Assembly: GCA_035480775.1 (NCBI GenBank)
Contig: DATIHK010000077.1
Span: forward strand, 1-33,494
Reading direction: 5' to 3'
DNA length: 33,494 nucleotides
From: DATIHK01 sp035480775
Lineage (GTDB): Bacteria > Patescibacteriota > WWE3 > UBA101185 > UBA10185
Below are positions 22,340 to 29,938 of the stretch, piece by piece. The notes below the pieces were generated by a model that ran no database searches, was not told the DNA's origin, and saw only the letters and a program-made list of their open reading frames with translations. Numbering within the stretch: the stretch's first letter is position 1; every line of letters starts with the position of its first letter. Position numbers and translations under genes: made by a program.

Positions 22340-22477
22340 TATAATGCCCCTGTCTCTTGTAAGTATTCTTACGGCCGTTAACGGCTTTAATGATCAGGTT
22401 AGCTTAGGAGTTTTCCTCGTAAGTCTTCCCCATTAAGAGAGTTGTTATCAAATTGTCCTGAGGGGTGGTGTATTTAA
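22340..22477 (+). promoter_or_regulatory. Promoter and structured leader of the RRM protein gene
   Basis: An extended -10 (TGGTATAAT, hexamer 22340-22345) starts a leader of about 130 bases. CCCCT (22347-22351) can pair with AGGGG (22461-22465), which is next to the likely ribosome-binding site; TCTCTT (22353-22358) with AAGAGA (22435-22440). Local hairpins are GTAAG/CTTAC (22359-22372), GCCG/CGGC (22374-22385) and AGGA/TCCT (22406-22417). CCCC at 22428-22431 is a second possible partner for AGGGG, and a second GTAAG at 22419-22423 a second partner for CTTAC. Confidence 0.6.
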
Positions 22478-22783
22478 TTGACAAAATTATATGTTGGAAA
22501 TTTACCATACAGTGTTAACGATCAAGCATTAGCTGATATGTTCGCTGCTTATGGAACAGTAAATTCTTCTACCGTTATCATAGATAAAGGTACAGGAAGA
22601 AGTAAAGGTTTCGGATTCGTCGAATTAGAAGCAGACGAAATGGCACAAAATGCTATTAACGAACTTAATGGAAAAGACATGCAAGGAAGAAATCTCGTAG
22701 TTTCAGTCGCAAGACCTATGGAACCACGAGCTCCAAGAAGTGGAGGTTTCGATAGAAACCGAAACGGAGGAAGTAGATACTAA
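22478..22783 (+). CDS. RRM-type RNA-binding protein
   Basis: A single RNA recognition motif of about 80 residues followed by an Arg/Gly-rich tail (RAPRSGGFDRNRNGGSRY), 101 residues in all. RNP2 is KLYVGNLPY near the N terminus and RNP1 is SKGFGFVEL with its aromatic residues, so RNA binding is very likely. Similar small proteins in bacteria, best known in cyanobacteria, respond to cold. The start is TTG at 22478, about 12 bases after AGGGGTGG. The long structured leader suggests control by temperature or by the protein itself. A strong terminator follows. Confidence 0.93.
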   Translation: MTKLYVGNLPYSVNDQALADMFAAYGTVNSSTVIIDKGTGRSKGFGFVELEADEMAQNAINELNGKDMQGRNLVVSVARPMEPRAPRSGGFDRNRNGGSRY

Positions 22784-22805
22784 TATCTATTTGATTCCTT
22801 AGAGA

Positions 22806-22832
22806 AAGCCGGTGTAACAGCCGGCTTTTTTT
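22806..22832 (+). terminator. Intrinsic terminator of the RRM protein gene
   Basis: AAGCCGG (22806-22812) pairs with CCGGCTT (22821-22827) around an eight-base loop, followed by an unbroken T-run. Confidence 0.92.
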
Positions 22833-22862
22833 ATTCAAATATACAAACTAAAAATTAGTGAT

Positions 22863-22868
22863 TATAAT
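22863..22868 (+). promoter_or_regulatory. TATAAT six bases before the 22875 start
   Basis: A consensus -10 hexamer sits six bases before the ATG. The -35 is weak. A leaderless transcript is predicted. Confidence 0.5.
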
Positions 22869-22874
22869 TATTAC

Positions 22875-23057
22875 ATGACTGGTAACAGAACTGTAAGACA
22901 ATTAATGGTATTGGTTGTAATGTTTGTAGTTATCGTGGGAATCGTAGTTTTTATATTAGCCAAGCTTGGATTAAATCTTCCTATTCCACTAATTGTAGTT
23001 CTTTTATTTCCGCTATTTTTGGGATTTGCAGCTTATATTAAAAACAGAATTAATTAA
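22875..23057 (+). CDS. Small two-helix membrane protein
   Basis: 60 residues: a polar N terminus (MTGNRTVRQL), two hydrophobic helices (about 10-30 and 36-55) separated by a short NLPIP turn, and a basic end (KNRIN). No family or function is recognised. The consensus -10 at the leaderless distance supports it as a real gene. The end overlaps the convergent HAD-like gene by eight bases. Confidence 0.55.
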   Translation: MTGNRTVRQLMVLVVMFVVIVGIVVFILAKLGLNLPIPLIVVLLFPLFLGFAAYIKNRIN

Positions 23058-23658
23058 CTTGTACACCTAATTTAGTAAGCTGTTGCGCAAAATCTTCGTA
23101 AGTTGTGTAAAGAATTGTATTTATTCCGACTGTTTTTGCCCCTTCTATGTTTGGTTCGTAATCGTCTCCGTAAACTATTTCATCGGCTGGAAGTCCGCTG
23201 CGTTTTAATAAAGCTTCGAAAATTTCTTTGTTTGGTTTATCTACCCCTCTTATAAAAGAAAAAACGGCTTCGTCGAAATTTTCTAAGAAGTGAAATTTTT
23301 GCTGAAGGCCTTCGATTCTAGCTTGATAACTATTAGAACAAATAAGCGTTTTTATGCCATTTTCTCTGAGTCGTTTTATTAGTTGTTCGATAGGTTTATT
23401 TAATTCGTATCCTGAAATCAATAAATCGACCGCTTCTGCGGGAGTTAAGTGCAGTCCCATAGCTTTTATTGCCCATTCCCAATATTTGTCGTCGCTTATT
23501 TTGCCGAGTTTGTAAATTTTATTCATGACATCAGATTTTACAAATATTCTTTCGGCTTCTTCATATGGGGCGCCTTGCTCAGTTACATTTTTTATGAAAT
23601 TAGTTCGACCTTTTAAAAAGTAGACATCTTCGAGTGCAATGCAAACTGCTTTTATCAT
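23050..23658 (-). CDS. HAD-superfamily-like protein lacking the nucleophile Asp
   Basis: 202 residues with the HAD layout: cap helices (about 20-85), motif II TLICSNS, motif III KPNKEIF and motif IV YGDDYEPNIEGAK. Motif I, which should be DxDxT/V with the nucleophilic Asp, reads ALEDV (Ala8, Glu10). Phosphatase activity by the usual route is therefore unlikely. I chose the ATG at 23658, not the one 15 bases upstream, because TATAAT (23670-23665) lies six bases before it and would be inside the longer version. It may act in binding or regulation. Confidence 0.82.
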   Translation of the reverse strand: MIKAVCIALEDVYFLKGRTNFIKNVTEQGAPYEEAERIFVKSDVMNKIYKLGKISDDKYWEWAIKAMGLHLTPAEAVDLLISGYELNKPIEQLIKRLRENGIKTLICSNSYQARIEGLQQKFHFLENFDEAVFSFIRGVDKPNKEIFEALLKRSGLPADEIVYGDDYEPNIEGAKTVGINTILYTTYEDFAQQLTKLGVQVN

Positions 23659-23720
23659 ATTTAAATTATACACTGAAAAATTTCTAGCATACTTGCGCTA
23701 TTATATCATTGAGGATTTGT

Positions 23721-24824
23721 ATGAAGCTTAAATATATCTTAATTTTAGTTTTAGGTTTTGCGGTTAGTATTGGCGGAATTGCTTATTTTAAGTCAACCTT
23801 AAAAAAGACAATTTATAACACAACAAATATTACAGCTCAAAATTTGCAATCTGGATGCACTTTAACTACTGCAAAAAATGGTTGGCAAAACAAAACTTTT
23901 TCTGACCAATCAGGAATTGTAACGGTTACATTTACTGTCACTCCGTTTGGTGATGTAAGAAATAGTGTAATTGCTTTGTCTGATGCAAACATTTCAGACA
24001 AAAGTAATTTTGCAGCTAGCGTTATTTTTACCGACTCCGGATTAATCAAAGCCACAAATGGTTCTGATTATGTTGACTCTTTGGGTGTGCCCTATTTAAA
24101 TAATGTTAGTTATACTTTTAGATTTGCCTTAGATACTTCTAAACAAAGCTATTCTGCATATGTAACTTCTAGCGGAAGTACTGAAAAATCTTTGGGAAGT
24201 GATTTGGCGCTTAATAAGAAAGTTTCAAAATTAAATTTATTATCTATTCGTATCGATCCGTCAAAAACTGGTTATCTAACAATGTGTAAATTTAATGCTT
24301 CGTCAGATTCTGTGGTAATAACATCGCCAACTCCGACTCCAAATATTTCTGAAGGTCTTCCAGCAGGATGTGTAGCAGTTTCTGATACTTCAGGTTTTTT
24401 AAATACCCCAATGGCAATTCAAGAGGGTATTTTTAATATTGAGTTTGATGCCACTCCTTCGATAAATTTCGGTAATATGTTTGTTGGGCTATCCAAAGAT
24501 AGTCGCATAGATTTTAACGGCCTTGCTGCAATAGTACGATTTAATATAAAAGGCTACATTGATGCGCGTGATGGGGATGTTTATATTCCATCAAAAATTA
24601 CCTACAAAGCTAATACACCAGATCATTTTAGACTGGTAGCAGATATTCCAAATGGAAAGTATTCGGCATATGTAACTCCAAAAGGAGCAAATGAAATAAC
24701 CTTAGGTACTAATCTGGAATTTAGATCAGATCAAAAAAATGTTAGAGAATTAAATAATTGGGCCGCTGCCATTGGTATAGGAACAGCCGGAAATTTGTTA
24801 ATTTGCAACTTTAAAATTTATTAA
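23721..24824 (+). CDS. Surface protein with two homologous beta domains
   Basis: 367 residues. A signal anchor (about 1-22, KYILILVLGFAVSIGGIAYF) is followed by two repeats of about 150 residues, joined by a TSPTPTPNISEG linker. Each repeat starts with GC (SGCTLTT, AGCVAVS), contains an SAYVT-type strand (QSYSAYVTSSG, GKYSAYVTPKG) and ends with a Cys in a strand (LTMCKF, LLICNF), so one disulfide per repeat is likely. The rhythm resembles concanavalin-like sugar-binding domains, but I claim only the repeat. The start at 23721 has GAGGA five bases before it; an in-frame TTG lies 12 bases upstream. Confidence 0.65.
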   Translation: MKLKYILILVLGFAVSIGGIAYFKSTLKKTIYNTTNITAQNLQSGCTLTTAKNGWQNKTFSDQSGIVTVTFTVTPFGDVRNSVIALSDANISDKSNFAASVIFTDSGLIKATNGSDYVDSLGVPYLNNVSYTFRFALDTSKQSYSAYVTSSGSTEKSLGSDLALNKKVSKLNLLSIRIDPSKTGYLTMCKFNASSDSVVITSPTPTPNISEGLPAGCVAVSDTSGFLNTPMAIQEGIFNIEFDATPSINFGNMFVGLSKDSRIDFNGLAAIVRFNIKGYIDARDGDVYIPSKITYKANTPDHFRLVADIPNGKYSAYVTPKGANEITLGTNLEFRSDQKNVRELNNWAAAIGIGTAGNLLICNFKIY

Positions 24825-24835
24825 ACTAATTTGTA

Positions 24836-24864
24836 TTGCAAAGTATTTAAGTTGTGAGTAAAAT
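24836..24864 (+). promoter_or_regulatory. Promoter of the 24911 gene
   Basis: TTGCAA (24836-24841), 17 bases, TAAAAT (24859-24864), leaving a leader of about 40 bases. Confidence 0.65.
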
Positions 24865-24910
24865 CTATTAAAGTTTGCTGCGGCCTTGGAAAATCTAAGG
24901 AGAGGACCCA

Positions 24911-25249
24911 ATGCATGTAAGAATGCCAGCTCGTGGCCAGCCAGAAGTTCTGATCCGCGAATTGGAAGAGGCGGGTATCGGACATGGTGCCGTCGATGTC
25001 CCCGTCACCCTCCACCGCGTTCGTCTCGCCCCCGGGGCACTCAAGGACGAAGCGCTGCTCTACTTCTGTCCCATGGAAGGGATCTCACTCCGCCGGAGCC
25101 TCTCTTTGCGCCGGCCGGTCCTGGGCGAGAATGAATATCCGGCAAGTACCGTGGTGGTAACAGGACAGGTCGCGCAACGCAACGGACTGTTCGACCTCAA
25201 AGCGCGAATAACCTGGAACGGTCGTCTCGCCGTCGCCGTCGAAGCCTAG
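24911..25249 (+). CDS. GC-rich cassette gene, unknown 112-residue protein
   Basis: A soluble 112-residue protein rich in Arg and Leu, with a beta-rich second half (VVVTGQVAQRNGLFDLKARITWNGRLAVAVEA) and no signal peptide or metal-binding cluster. I recognise no family. AAGGAG lies nine bases before the ATG. A hand-counted 60-base line has about 63% GC against 33% just upstream. Codons end mostly in G or C. Promoter, leader, gene and terminator form a closed unit. The neighbours on each side are unrelated. Confidence 0.6.
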   Translation: MHVRMPARGQPEVLIRELEEAGIGHGAVDVPVTLHRVRLAPGALKDEALLYFCPMEGISLRRSLSLRRPVLGENEYPASTVVVTGQVAQRNGLFDLKARITWNGRLAVAVEA

Positions 25250-25309
25250 CATCCTCACCGCTGATCTCTAACGAAAAGGAATTAACTTTGTCGCCGCAGC
25301 GACCGAGTA

Positions 25310-25352
25310 AGGCCGGAACATATCTCACGATATCTTCCGGCCTGTATTTTTT
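25310..25352 (+). terminator. Intrinsic terminator of the 24911 gene
   Basis: AGGCCGGAA (25310-25318) pairs with TTCCGGCCT (25335-25343), with an inner ATATC/GATAT, followed by GTATTTTTT. Confidence 0.92.
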
Positions 25353-25375
25353 ATAAATTTCAATTCTATTTAGAA

Positions 25376-25429
25376 AATAAAAAAACCGTCAGATCTGTGC
25401 GAAGTACTTGTGCACGGACACTGACGGTT
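25376..25429 (-). terminator. Intrinsic terminator of the SPFH gene
   Basis: On the minus strand AACCGTCAG (25429-25421) pairs with CTGACGGTT (25392-25384), with an inner GTGC/GCAC pairing, followed by TTTTTTTATTTT. Confidence 0.9.
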
Positions 25430-25466
25430 GCGCTACGCATGTCGGAGATTACATACGAAGCTGAGA

Positions 25467-26417
25467 CTAAGGAGCTGCTTGCGTTTGGGCCGGGAAGGTG
25501 ACGCTTGGATTGTTGCCGCCGCCGACTGAGACCACGAGATTGTTGGCTTTCTGGGAATTGAGCCAGATCAGTTGCAGGTAGGCGATGCAAGACTCGGATG
25601 TGGTCATCTTGGCAATAATGCAGGCCGTGAGATGCCCGTTGGCCAACTTCTGTGCGACCTCGACCTGTGTGTCAGCTTGAATGCCAGCGGTTTTTTGCTG
25701 AATTTCAGCCGCCTGCAGTTCAAAGTTCGCCTGGTCTATCTTGGTCTGCGACAAAAATGCTTGGTCGTAGGCCGCCTCGAGATCCTTGTCGGTGAATTGC
25801 CAGGTTTTCAGTGAGATGATGTGCGGTAAAACATGCAGCTTTTCGAATGCATCCGCAGTCTGCCTTCTAATCTCTTCGACCACGGCGTTTCGGTTGTCGG
25901 TCAGATCTCGCGGGACAAAGAGCGCCGTTGCATTGGCCGTCCCTTGCGTGATTTCTGTCTGCCACGCCGTTGTGATGACATCGAGGCCGCCGTTATACCT
26001 GGCGTATTGCTCGGCCCAATTAATCTGCGTGCTATCGATGGTGAAGCACACATTAACGGTGACTCCGGCGCCGCCCTTAACACTGGGGGTCAGAATCGGG
26101 CACCATTGCCAGTCGGACTGATAAGGGTATTCAAACGTATCTCTGAAAAACCAAGGCACGCTTTGGATTCCGGGGTAGCGTAACTGCGCTTCTGGCTTTC
26201 CGGTTCCCTGGTTGACTACAACCACAGCCTTGTTCGGGGCAACCGCGATCGTTGAGCCGGTGTAAAACCAGAGAAAGCCGAAGACCAATGTCAGCAGGCC
26301 CATGGTACCAGCTCCGCCCTTTCTGTTTTGCACAAGCAGAGCAATGGCCGAGACGAGCGCACACAGAGCCGCGATCGCCATTACAGACGAAAAAAGTGAG
26401 TTAAGAAAAAACCACAT
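25467..26417 (-). CDS. SPFH/Band 7 (prohibitin-like) membrane protein of a GC-rich cassette
   Basis: 316 residues. Two N-terminal hydrophobic helices (about 8-30 and 38-55) precede an SPFH domain (APNKAVVVVNQGTG, TVNVCFTIDSTQ, GLDVITTAWQTEITQG). An Ala/Gln/Glu-rich helix typical of the family follows (KIDQANFELQAAEIQQKTAGIQADTQVEVAQ) and then a short C-terminal tail. Such proteins form membrane-associated oligomers. The start at 26417 has GGAGG five bases before it; a longer frame begins upstream but lacks such a site. The gene has its own promoter and terminator and is much richer in GC than the PAP2 gene beside it. Confidence 0.85.
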   Translation of the reverse strand: MWFFLNSLFSSVMAIAALCALVSAIALLVQNRKGGAGTMGLLTLVFGFLWFYTGSTIAVAPNKAVVVVNQGTGKPEAQLRYPGIQSVPWFFRDTFEYPYQSDWQWCPILTPSVKGGAGVTVNVCFTIDSTQINWAEQYARYNGGLDVITTAWQTEITQGTANATALFVPRDLTDNRNAVVEEIRRQTADAFEKLHVLPHIISLKTWQFTDKDLEAAYDQAFLSQTKIDQANFELQAAEIQQKTAGIQADTQVEVAQKLANGHLTACIIAKMTTSESCIAYLQLIWLNSQKANNLVVSVGGGNNPSVTFPAQTQAAP

Positions 26418-26451
26418 GGTATCCTCCAATAGGGATAGATGTTCGGTGGGC

Positions 26452-26514
26452 AACTCGTCTCCGTCGAGTTGTTTTTACTCGGCGGATTATACCAAAAAAA
26501 GGTCCTCGACTCAA
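26452..26514 (-). promoter_or_regulatory. Promoter and two-way hairpin leader of the SPFH gene
   Basis: Minus strand TTGAGT (26514-26509), 17 bases, TATAAT (26491-26486). In the leader CGAGT...ACTCG...CGAGT occurs: the middle segment (26470-26465) can pair with either the upstream ACTCG partner (26481-26477) or the downstream one (26457-26452), but not both. Confidence 0.6.
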
Positions 26515-26547
26515 GAGCTATAGGGTATGTATTATAAGTGTTGATAA

Positions 26548-27231
26548 TTACTTTTCGAGTTTGTTATACAAAACAGCCATAACATATAGCCAGACAGTTC
26601 CTATTAAGTAAGACCCTAAAACATCAGAAAACCAGTGCGCTCCTATATAAATGCGTGAAATACCAATTCCTATAAGAAGTATCGCTAAAATAAGTAAAAG
26701 CGAGTTTCGCAAAAACGACTTTTTAAATTTAGTAAAAAGAAAAATAAATAAAAATCCAAACAGTCCAATAAAATGCAAAACATGTCCAGATGGAAAACTG
26801 TCATTTTTGACAAAAATTCCAATTTGATGAATGAGTAGAGCATTAGGCCTTGGTCTGGCAACGAGCTCTTTTACTAATAAGCCAATAAGTGAAACTCCAC
26901 AACTTGAAATAAGCATTACAACTACAGCACTATAACGCTTTATCAATAAAAGTATAAATGATATAAGCAAGATACTTATAGCCGCAGCTACAGGATTTCC
27001 TAAATTTGTTAGTGTAAACATAAAAACATCAAATCCGGGAAAAGTTATTTGTTGTATTGATCGAGTAATAACTAAATCAAAACTAAAGTACGGAAAATTT
27101 CGAGCTAAAAATGCCAACACAATAAATACTCCTATCAATATTATAAGAAAGTCTTGTACAACAGAAATTCTCTGAAAAAATGTTGGTTTTGCAACAGTGT
27201 GCTTTTCGATGGTTTGCTGTGTTACTCTCAT
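26548..27231 (-). CDS. PAP2-family phosphatase
   Basis: 227 residues with five or six membrane helices. The three PAP2 phosphatase motifs are present in order: KELVARPRP (motif 1, about 121-129), PSGHVLH (motif 2 with its His) and SRIYIGAHWFSDVLG (motif 3 with Arg and His). Family members dephosphorylate undecaprenyl pyrophosphate or lipid phosphates at the outer side of the membrane, which suits a cell-wall or surface-sugar role. TATAAT lies six bases before the ATG (27243-27238), a leaderless pattern. Confidence 0.93.
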   Translation of the reverse strand: MRVTQQTIEKHTVAKPTFFQRISVVQDFLIILIGVFIVLAFLARNFPYFSFDLVITRSIQQITFPGFDVFMFTLTNLGNPVAAAISILLISFILLLIKRYSAVVVMLISSCGVSLIGLLVKELVARPRPNALLIHQIGIFVKNDSFPSGHVLHFIGLFGFLFIFLFTKFKKSFLRNSLLLILAILLIGIGISRIYIGAHWFSDVLGSYLIGTVWLYVMAVLYNKLEK

Positions 27232-27306
27232 ATTTAAATTATAGCGTAACTATGTAAAGTCCACTTTACTTTTTTTTGCTTAAAAGAGTGTATATACTGC
27301 AGATAC

Positions 27307-28005
27307 ATGAAGCAGCTACACGAAATTCAATTAAATATTTTACGGGATTTATTATTTTCTGATGTACTACGCTATTCAGATATCAAACCTGTAGATATGG
27401 AAAACAGTCAGATTGTGTTTCATATAGATAAACTTATCGAAAATGGCTTGGTCACCAAAGTAGATACTTTATATAAACTTACCGATGCCGGAAAAGAATA
27501 CGCCAATCAAATAGACACCGATATAGTAAAAGTTCCGCACGCCGTAAAAGCTACAACTATTTTTTGCGCGGTTAGAAATGCTTCTTCCGAAAAAGAATAT
27601 TTAATATATAAACGACTTAAAAATCCATTTTATGGGTGTCTGGGTTTTCCAACAGAAAAACCAAAATGGGGCGAAACTTTAGAAGGCGCTGCCAAACGTG
27701 GATTAAAAGAAGAAGCAAATTTAGATGGAGAAGGTAAATTATTTGCGATTAGACACTACTTAGTTTTTTCAAAAGAAAGTGGTGAGATCGTTGAAGATAA
27801 ATTGATGCATGCATTTTTGTTTATAAATCCAACGGGAAATTTAGCTGGAAATATAGAGGGCGATTACCAATGGATTAAAGAAAGTGAGTTGTCTCAAAAA
27901 GTTATTCCAGCGCTTGAAGAGTTTTCTGAAATATTAGAGGCTTTAAATAATTTTAACGGAGTTGTAAGTTTTAAAGAATTAAAAATAGCAACTTCTAAAT
28001 TTTGA
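27307..28005 (+). CDS. Winged-helix plus NUDIX domain protein
   Basis: 232 residues. The first 70 (HEIQLNILRDLLFSDVLRYSDIK...IDKLIENGLVTKVDTLYKLTDAGKEY) look like a winged helix. The remainder is a NUDIX fold with the box around GETLEGAAKRGLKEEANL at about residue 120-137. The usual REuxEE reads RGLKEE, with the first Glu replaced by Gly. NUDIX-type regulators that bind nucleotides or ADP-ribose without cutting them are known (NrtR-type), so a regulator is possible. TATACT lies eight bases before the ATG. It heads a three-gene operon. Confidence 0.82.
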   Translation: MKQLHEIQLNILRDLLFSDVLRYSDIKPVDMENSQIVFHIDKLIENGLVTKVDTLYKLTDAGKEYANQIDTDIVKVPHAVKATTIFCAVRNASSEKEYLIYKRLKNPFYGCLGFPTEKPKWGETLEGAAKRGLKEEANLDGEGKLFAIRHYLVFSKESGEIVEDKLMHAFLFINPTGNLAGNIEGDYQWIKESELSQKVIPALEEFSEILEALNNFNGVVSFKELKIATSKF

Positions 28006-28006
28006 T

Positions 28007-28444
28007 ATGAAAATTACATTGTGTGGAAGTGTTACATTTTTAGATGAAATGAATAAAATGACCCAGGAACTTTTGGAAATAGGGTTTTCTGAAGTTCTAC
28101 TTCCGGTTGGATTTGGAGGAAATGAGCGCAAACATAAAGCCGAATTAACCGTCGAAGAAGATGGTCAAAGAAAAATTGAGCACAATTTAATAGAAAAGCA
28201 TTATATAAAAATACTCAATTCTGATTGTGTTTTAATAGTAAATTATACAAAAAACGGTGTTGAAAACTACATTGGTGGTAATACTTTGCTTGAAATTGGA
28301 TTCGCATTCGTTAACAAAAAGCCAATCTATCTTTTGAATCCAATTCCTTCTATTCACTATGCGCCTGAAATCTTAGGAATGCAGCCAACTATTTTAAATG
28401 GTGATATTTATAAATTAAAGAAATTAGTTGATCAATATGCTTAA
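28007..28444 (+). CDS. Nucleoside 2-deoxyribosyltransferase-like protein
   Basis: 145 residues. MKITLCGSVTFLDEMNKM at the N terminus, the acidic EEDGQRKIEHNLIEKHYIKILNSDCVLIVNY segment and NYIGGNTLLEIGFAFVNKKPIYLLNP match the pattern of the nucleoside 2-deoxyribosyltransferase fold, which has a Rossmann-like base with GGNT-LEIG-A. The activity is not certain for this branch. It starts one base after the NUDIX gene stop and overlaps the Qng1-like gene by eight bases. Position suggests a part in base or nucleoside salvage. Confidence 0.78.
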   Translation: MKITLCGSVTFLDEMNKMTQELLEIGFSEVLLPVGFGGNERKHKAELTVEEDGQRKIEHNLIEKHYIKILNSDCVLIVNYTKNGVENYIGGNTLLEIGFAFVNKKPIYLLNPIPSIHYAPEILGMQPTILNGDIYKLKKLVDQYA

Positions 28445-29396
28445 TGTTCTAAAAACCACAAAATTTGTTGTCGATAATTCGCAATCGGTAAAAATAAACA
28501 ATGCTAATTTAAAAAAAATGGGCGCAAGTGTTACAGAAAAAGAATTAAAACTTAGTGATTTAGATTTAAGTTCTAACAACTGGAATTTTAATCAATTGCA
28601 CTACCTTACTCTTGTTTTTAATGCTCTGGTTTATAACTTTTGGGCCGAAAAAGATCAACCAAAATGGACAATTAAAACAAATAAAACAACTCTGGATGGA
28701 AGTGTTGCACTTTTTTTGGCTCTCGAAATTGAAGCTCAAACAAACAAAGATTTTTTCAAACCACAGTACCTTGCCAACTTCTCTTATGAAAATGCAAAAA
28801 AACTTTTTAAAGGTAACACAGAAATTCCACTATTTCATAATCGAGTTAGTTGTATACGCGAACTTGGCTATGTTTTAAAAAATAAATTTTCATCTAATGC
28901 TAATAAAATAATTGATGTTTCTAATCGAGATGCCGTTAAAGTTGTAGAATTTTTAAGCGAGACAATGCCTTTGTTTAACGATGTTCGTTCATATAAAGGT
29001 ACAAAAGTTGGATTTTATAAGCGTGCTACACTTCACGCGAAAATGCTCAACGATTTATTAAAAAAATACAATAAGTCCCAACTAAAAAACATGCACAAGC
29101 TCACCGCCATCGCTGATTATAAAATTCCACAAATTTTACGCAGTGTAGGAATATTTGAATACTCAAGTGATTTGGCGGAACACATCGATTCTTACAAAAT
29201 AGTCAACGAAAATAGCGAATACGAAGTCGAAATTCGAGCAGCTACAATTTGGGCTGTAAAATATTTGACACATGAAATAAACAAAAAGTTTCCTCACATT
29301 GTGGCGGTAGATACTGATAATATTTTATGGAAATTGTCGCAAAACGCTACACCGAACTTTAAACCTTACCATCGAACGTACACAATCGATTACTAA
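28437..29396 (+). CDS. Queuosine salvage protein, Qng1/DUF2419-like
   Basis: 319 residues. Blocks that fit the queuosine-5'-phosphate N-glycosylase family (Qng1, formerly DUF2419 / C9orf64): LVFNALVYNFW, PLFHNRVSCIRELGYV (about 130), GFYKRATLHAKML (about 191), LTAIADYKIPQILRSVGIFEY (about 225), VEIRAATIWAVKYL (about 264) and AVDTDNILWKL (about 290). The known enzymes release queuine from Q-5'-phosphate for reuse by tRNA-guanine transglycosylase. I chose ATG 28437 over the in-frame TTG nine bases upstream. It is the third gene after the NUDIX and deoxyribosyltransferase-like genes. No tgt is in this window. Confidence 0.78.
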   Translation: MLNVLKTTKFVVDNSQSVKINNANLKKMGASVTEKELKLSDLDLSSNNWNFNQLHYLTLVFNALVYNFWAEKDQPKWTIKTNKTTLDGSVALFLALEIEAQTNKDFFKPQYLANFSYENAKKLFKGNTEIPLFHNRVSCIRELGYVLKNKFSSNANKIIDVSNRDAVKVVEFLSETMPLFNDVRSYKGTKVGFYKRATLHAKMLNDLLKKYNKSQLKNMHKLTAIADYKIPQILRSVGIFEYSSDLAEHIDSYKIVNENSEYEVEIRAATIWAVKYLTHEINKKFPHIVAVDTDNILWKLSQNATPNFKPYHRTYTIDY

Positions 29397-29442
29397 AAAT
29401 AAAACGGCCACACAAATGCGTAACTTAACATATGTATGGCCG
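29396..29442 (-). terminator. Intrinsic terminator of the 29862 gene
   Basis: On the minus strand CGGCCATACA (29442-29433) pairs with TGTGTGGCCG (29414-29405), with one G-T, followed by TTTTATTTTT. Confidence 0.85.
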
Positions 29443-29475
29443 CTCGTCTTGCAATAATTCTGTACCTACTTTTGG

Positions 29476-29862
29476 CTAGTCAGCTTCGATCAAATGATCT
29501 ATGTCGTCGAGTGTGAGAGCTACGCCCATTTTGACTTCAAAAGAAGGGGTGGAAAGCGTCATCAACTGCGCAATAGCATTATGAATCACTTGCTCGGATG
29601 TGCCGCCCAAAACACCTTTGTGTACGAGTGAGAGTTCTTTAAAAGCCAAAAGCAGCTTTTTTCGGATATCTTTGATTTTGTCCCAGTTGCAATGGTCTGC
29701 CGATGCCAAAAGCTCGACTGTGACTTCTCCTGCCCTGGGTTTTCCATACACATGTAAGATCGGAACACCTGACTTCTGGATGATCGTATAGATCATTTCG
29801 TATTCGCTCGTGAAGCCAAGCCACCTTAGTCCACCTGTTGAACGTACTCTTGCGATGGTCAT
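29476..29862 (-). CDS. Unknown 128-residue protein of an SD-led cassette
   Basis: A soluble protein of mixed alpha and beta content: ILHVYGKPRAGEVTVELLASADHCNWDKIKDIRKKL then AFKELSLVHKGVLGGTSEQVIHNAIAQLMTLS and a Gly/Val-poor acidic end (LDDIDHLIEAD). I recognise no family. The Shine-Dalgarno is weak (GCGAGA, about eight bases before the ATG). It has a clear promoter (TTGTAT-17-TATAAT) and terminator. GC content is higher than that of the flanking Qng1-like and transpeptidase genes. It lies between them on the minus strand as a single unit. Confidence 0.55.
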   Translation of the reverse strand: MTIARVRSTGGLRWLGFTSEYEMIYTIIQKSGVPILHVYGKPRAGEVTVELLASADHCNWDKIKDIRKKLLLAFKELSLVHKGVLGGTSEQVIHNAIAQLMTLSTPSFEVKMGVALTLDDIDHLIEAD

Positions 29863-29909
29863 GTTATTCTCGCTTTCTTATTTGAGATGGTAAGTTAAAT
29901 GCTGAAAAG

Positions 29910-29938
29910 ATTATACGGTAATAATTGTACGCATACAA
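29910..29938 (-). promoter_or_regulatory. Promoter of the 29862 gene
   Basis: Minus strand TTGTAT (29938-29933), 17 bases, TATAAT (29915-29910). The leader is about 41 bases. Confidence 0.7.

Noticed and set aside
25572..26183. Several frames of 80-116 residues opposite the SPFH gene
   Set aside because: Shadows of a GC-rich gene; the SPFH frame has clear domain features.
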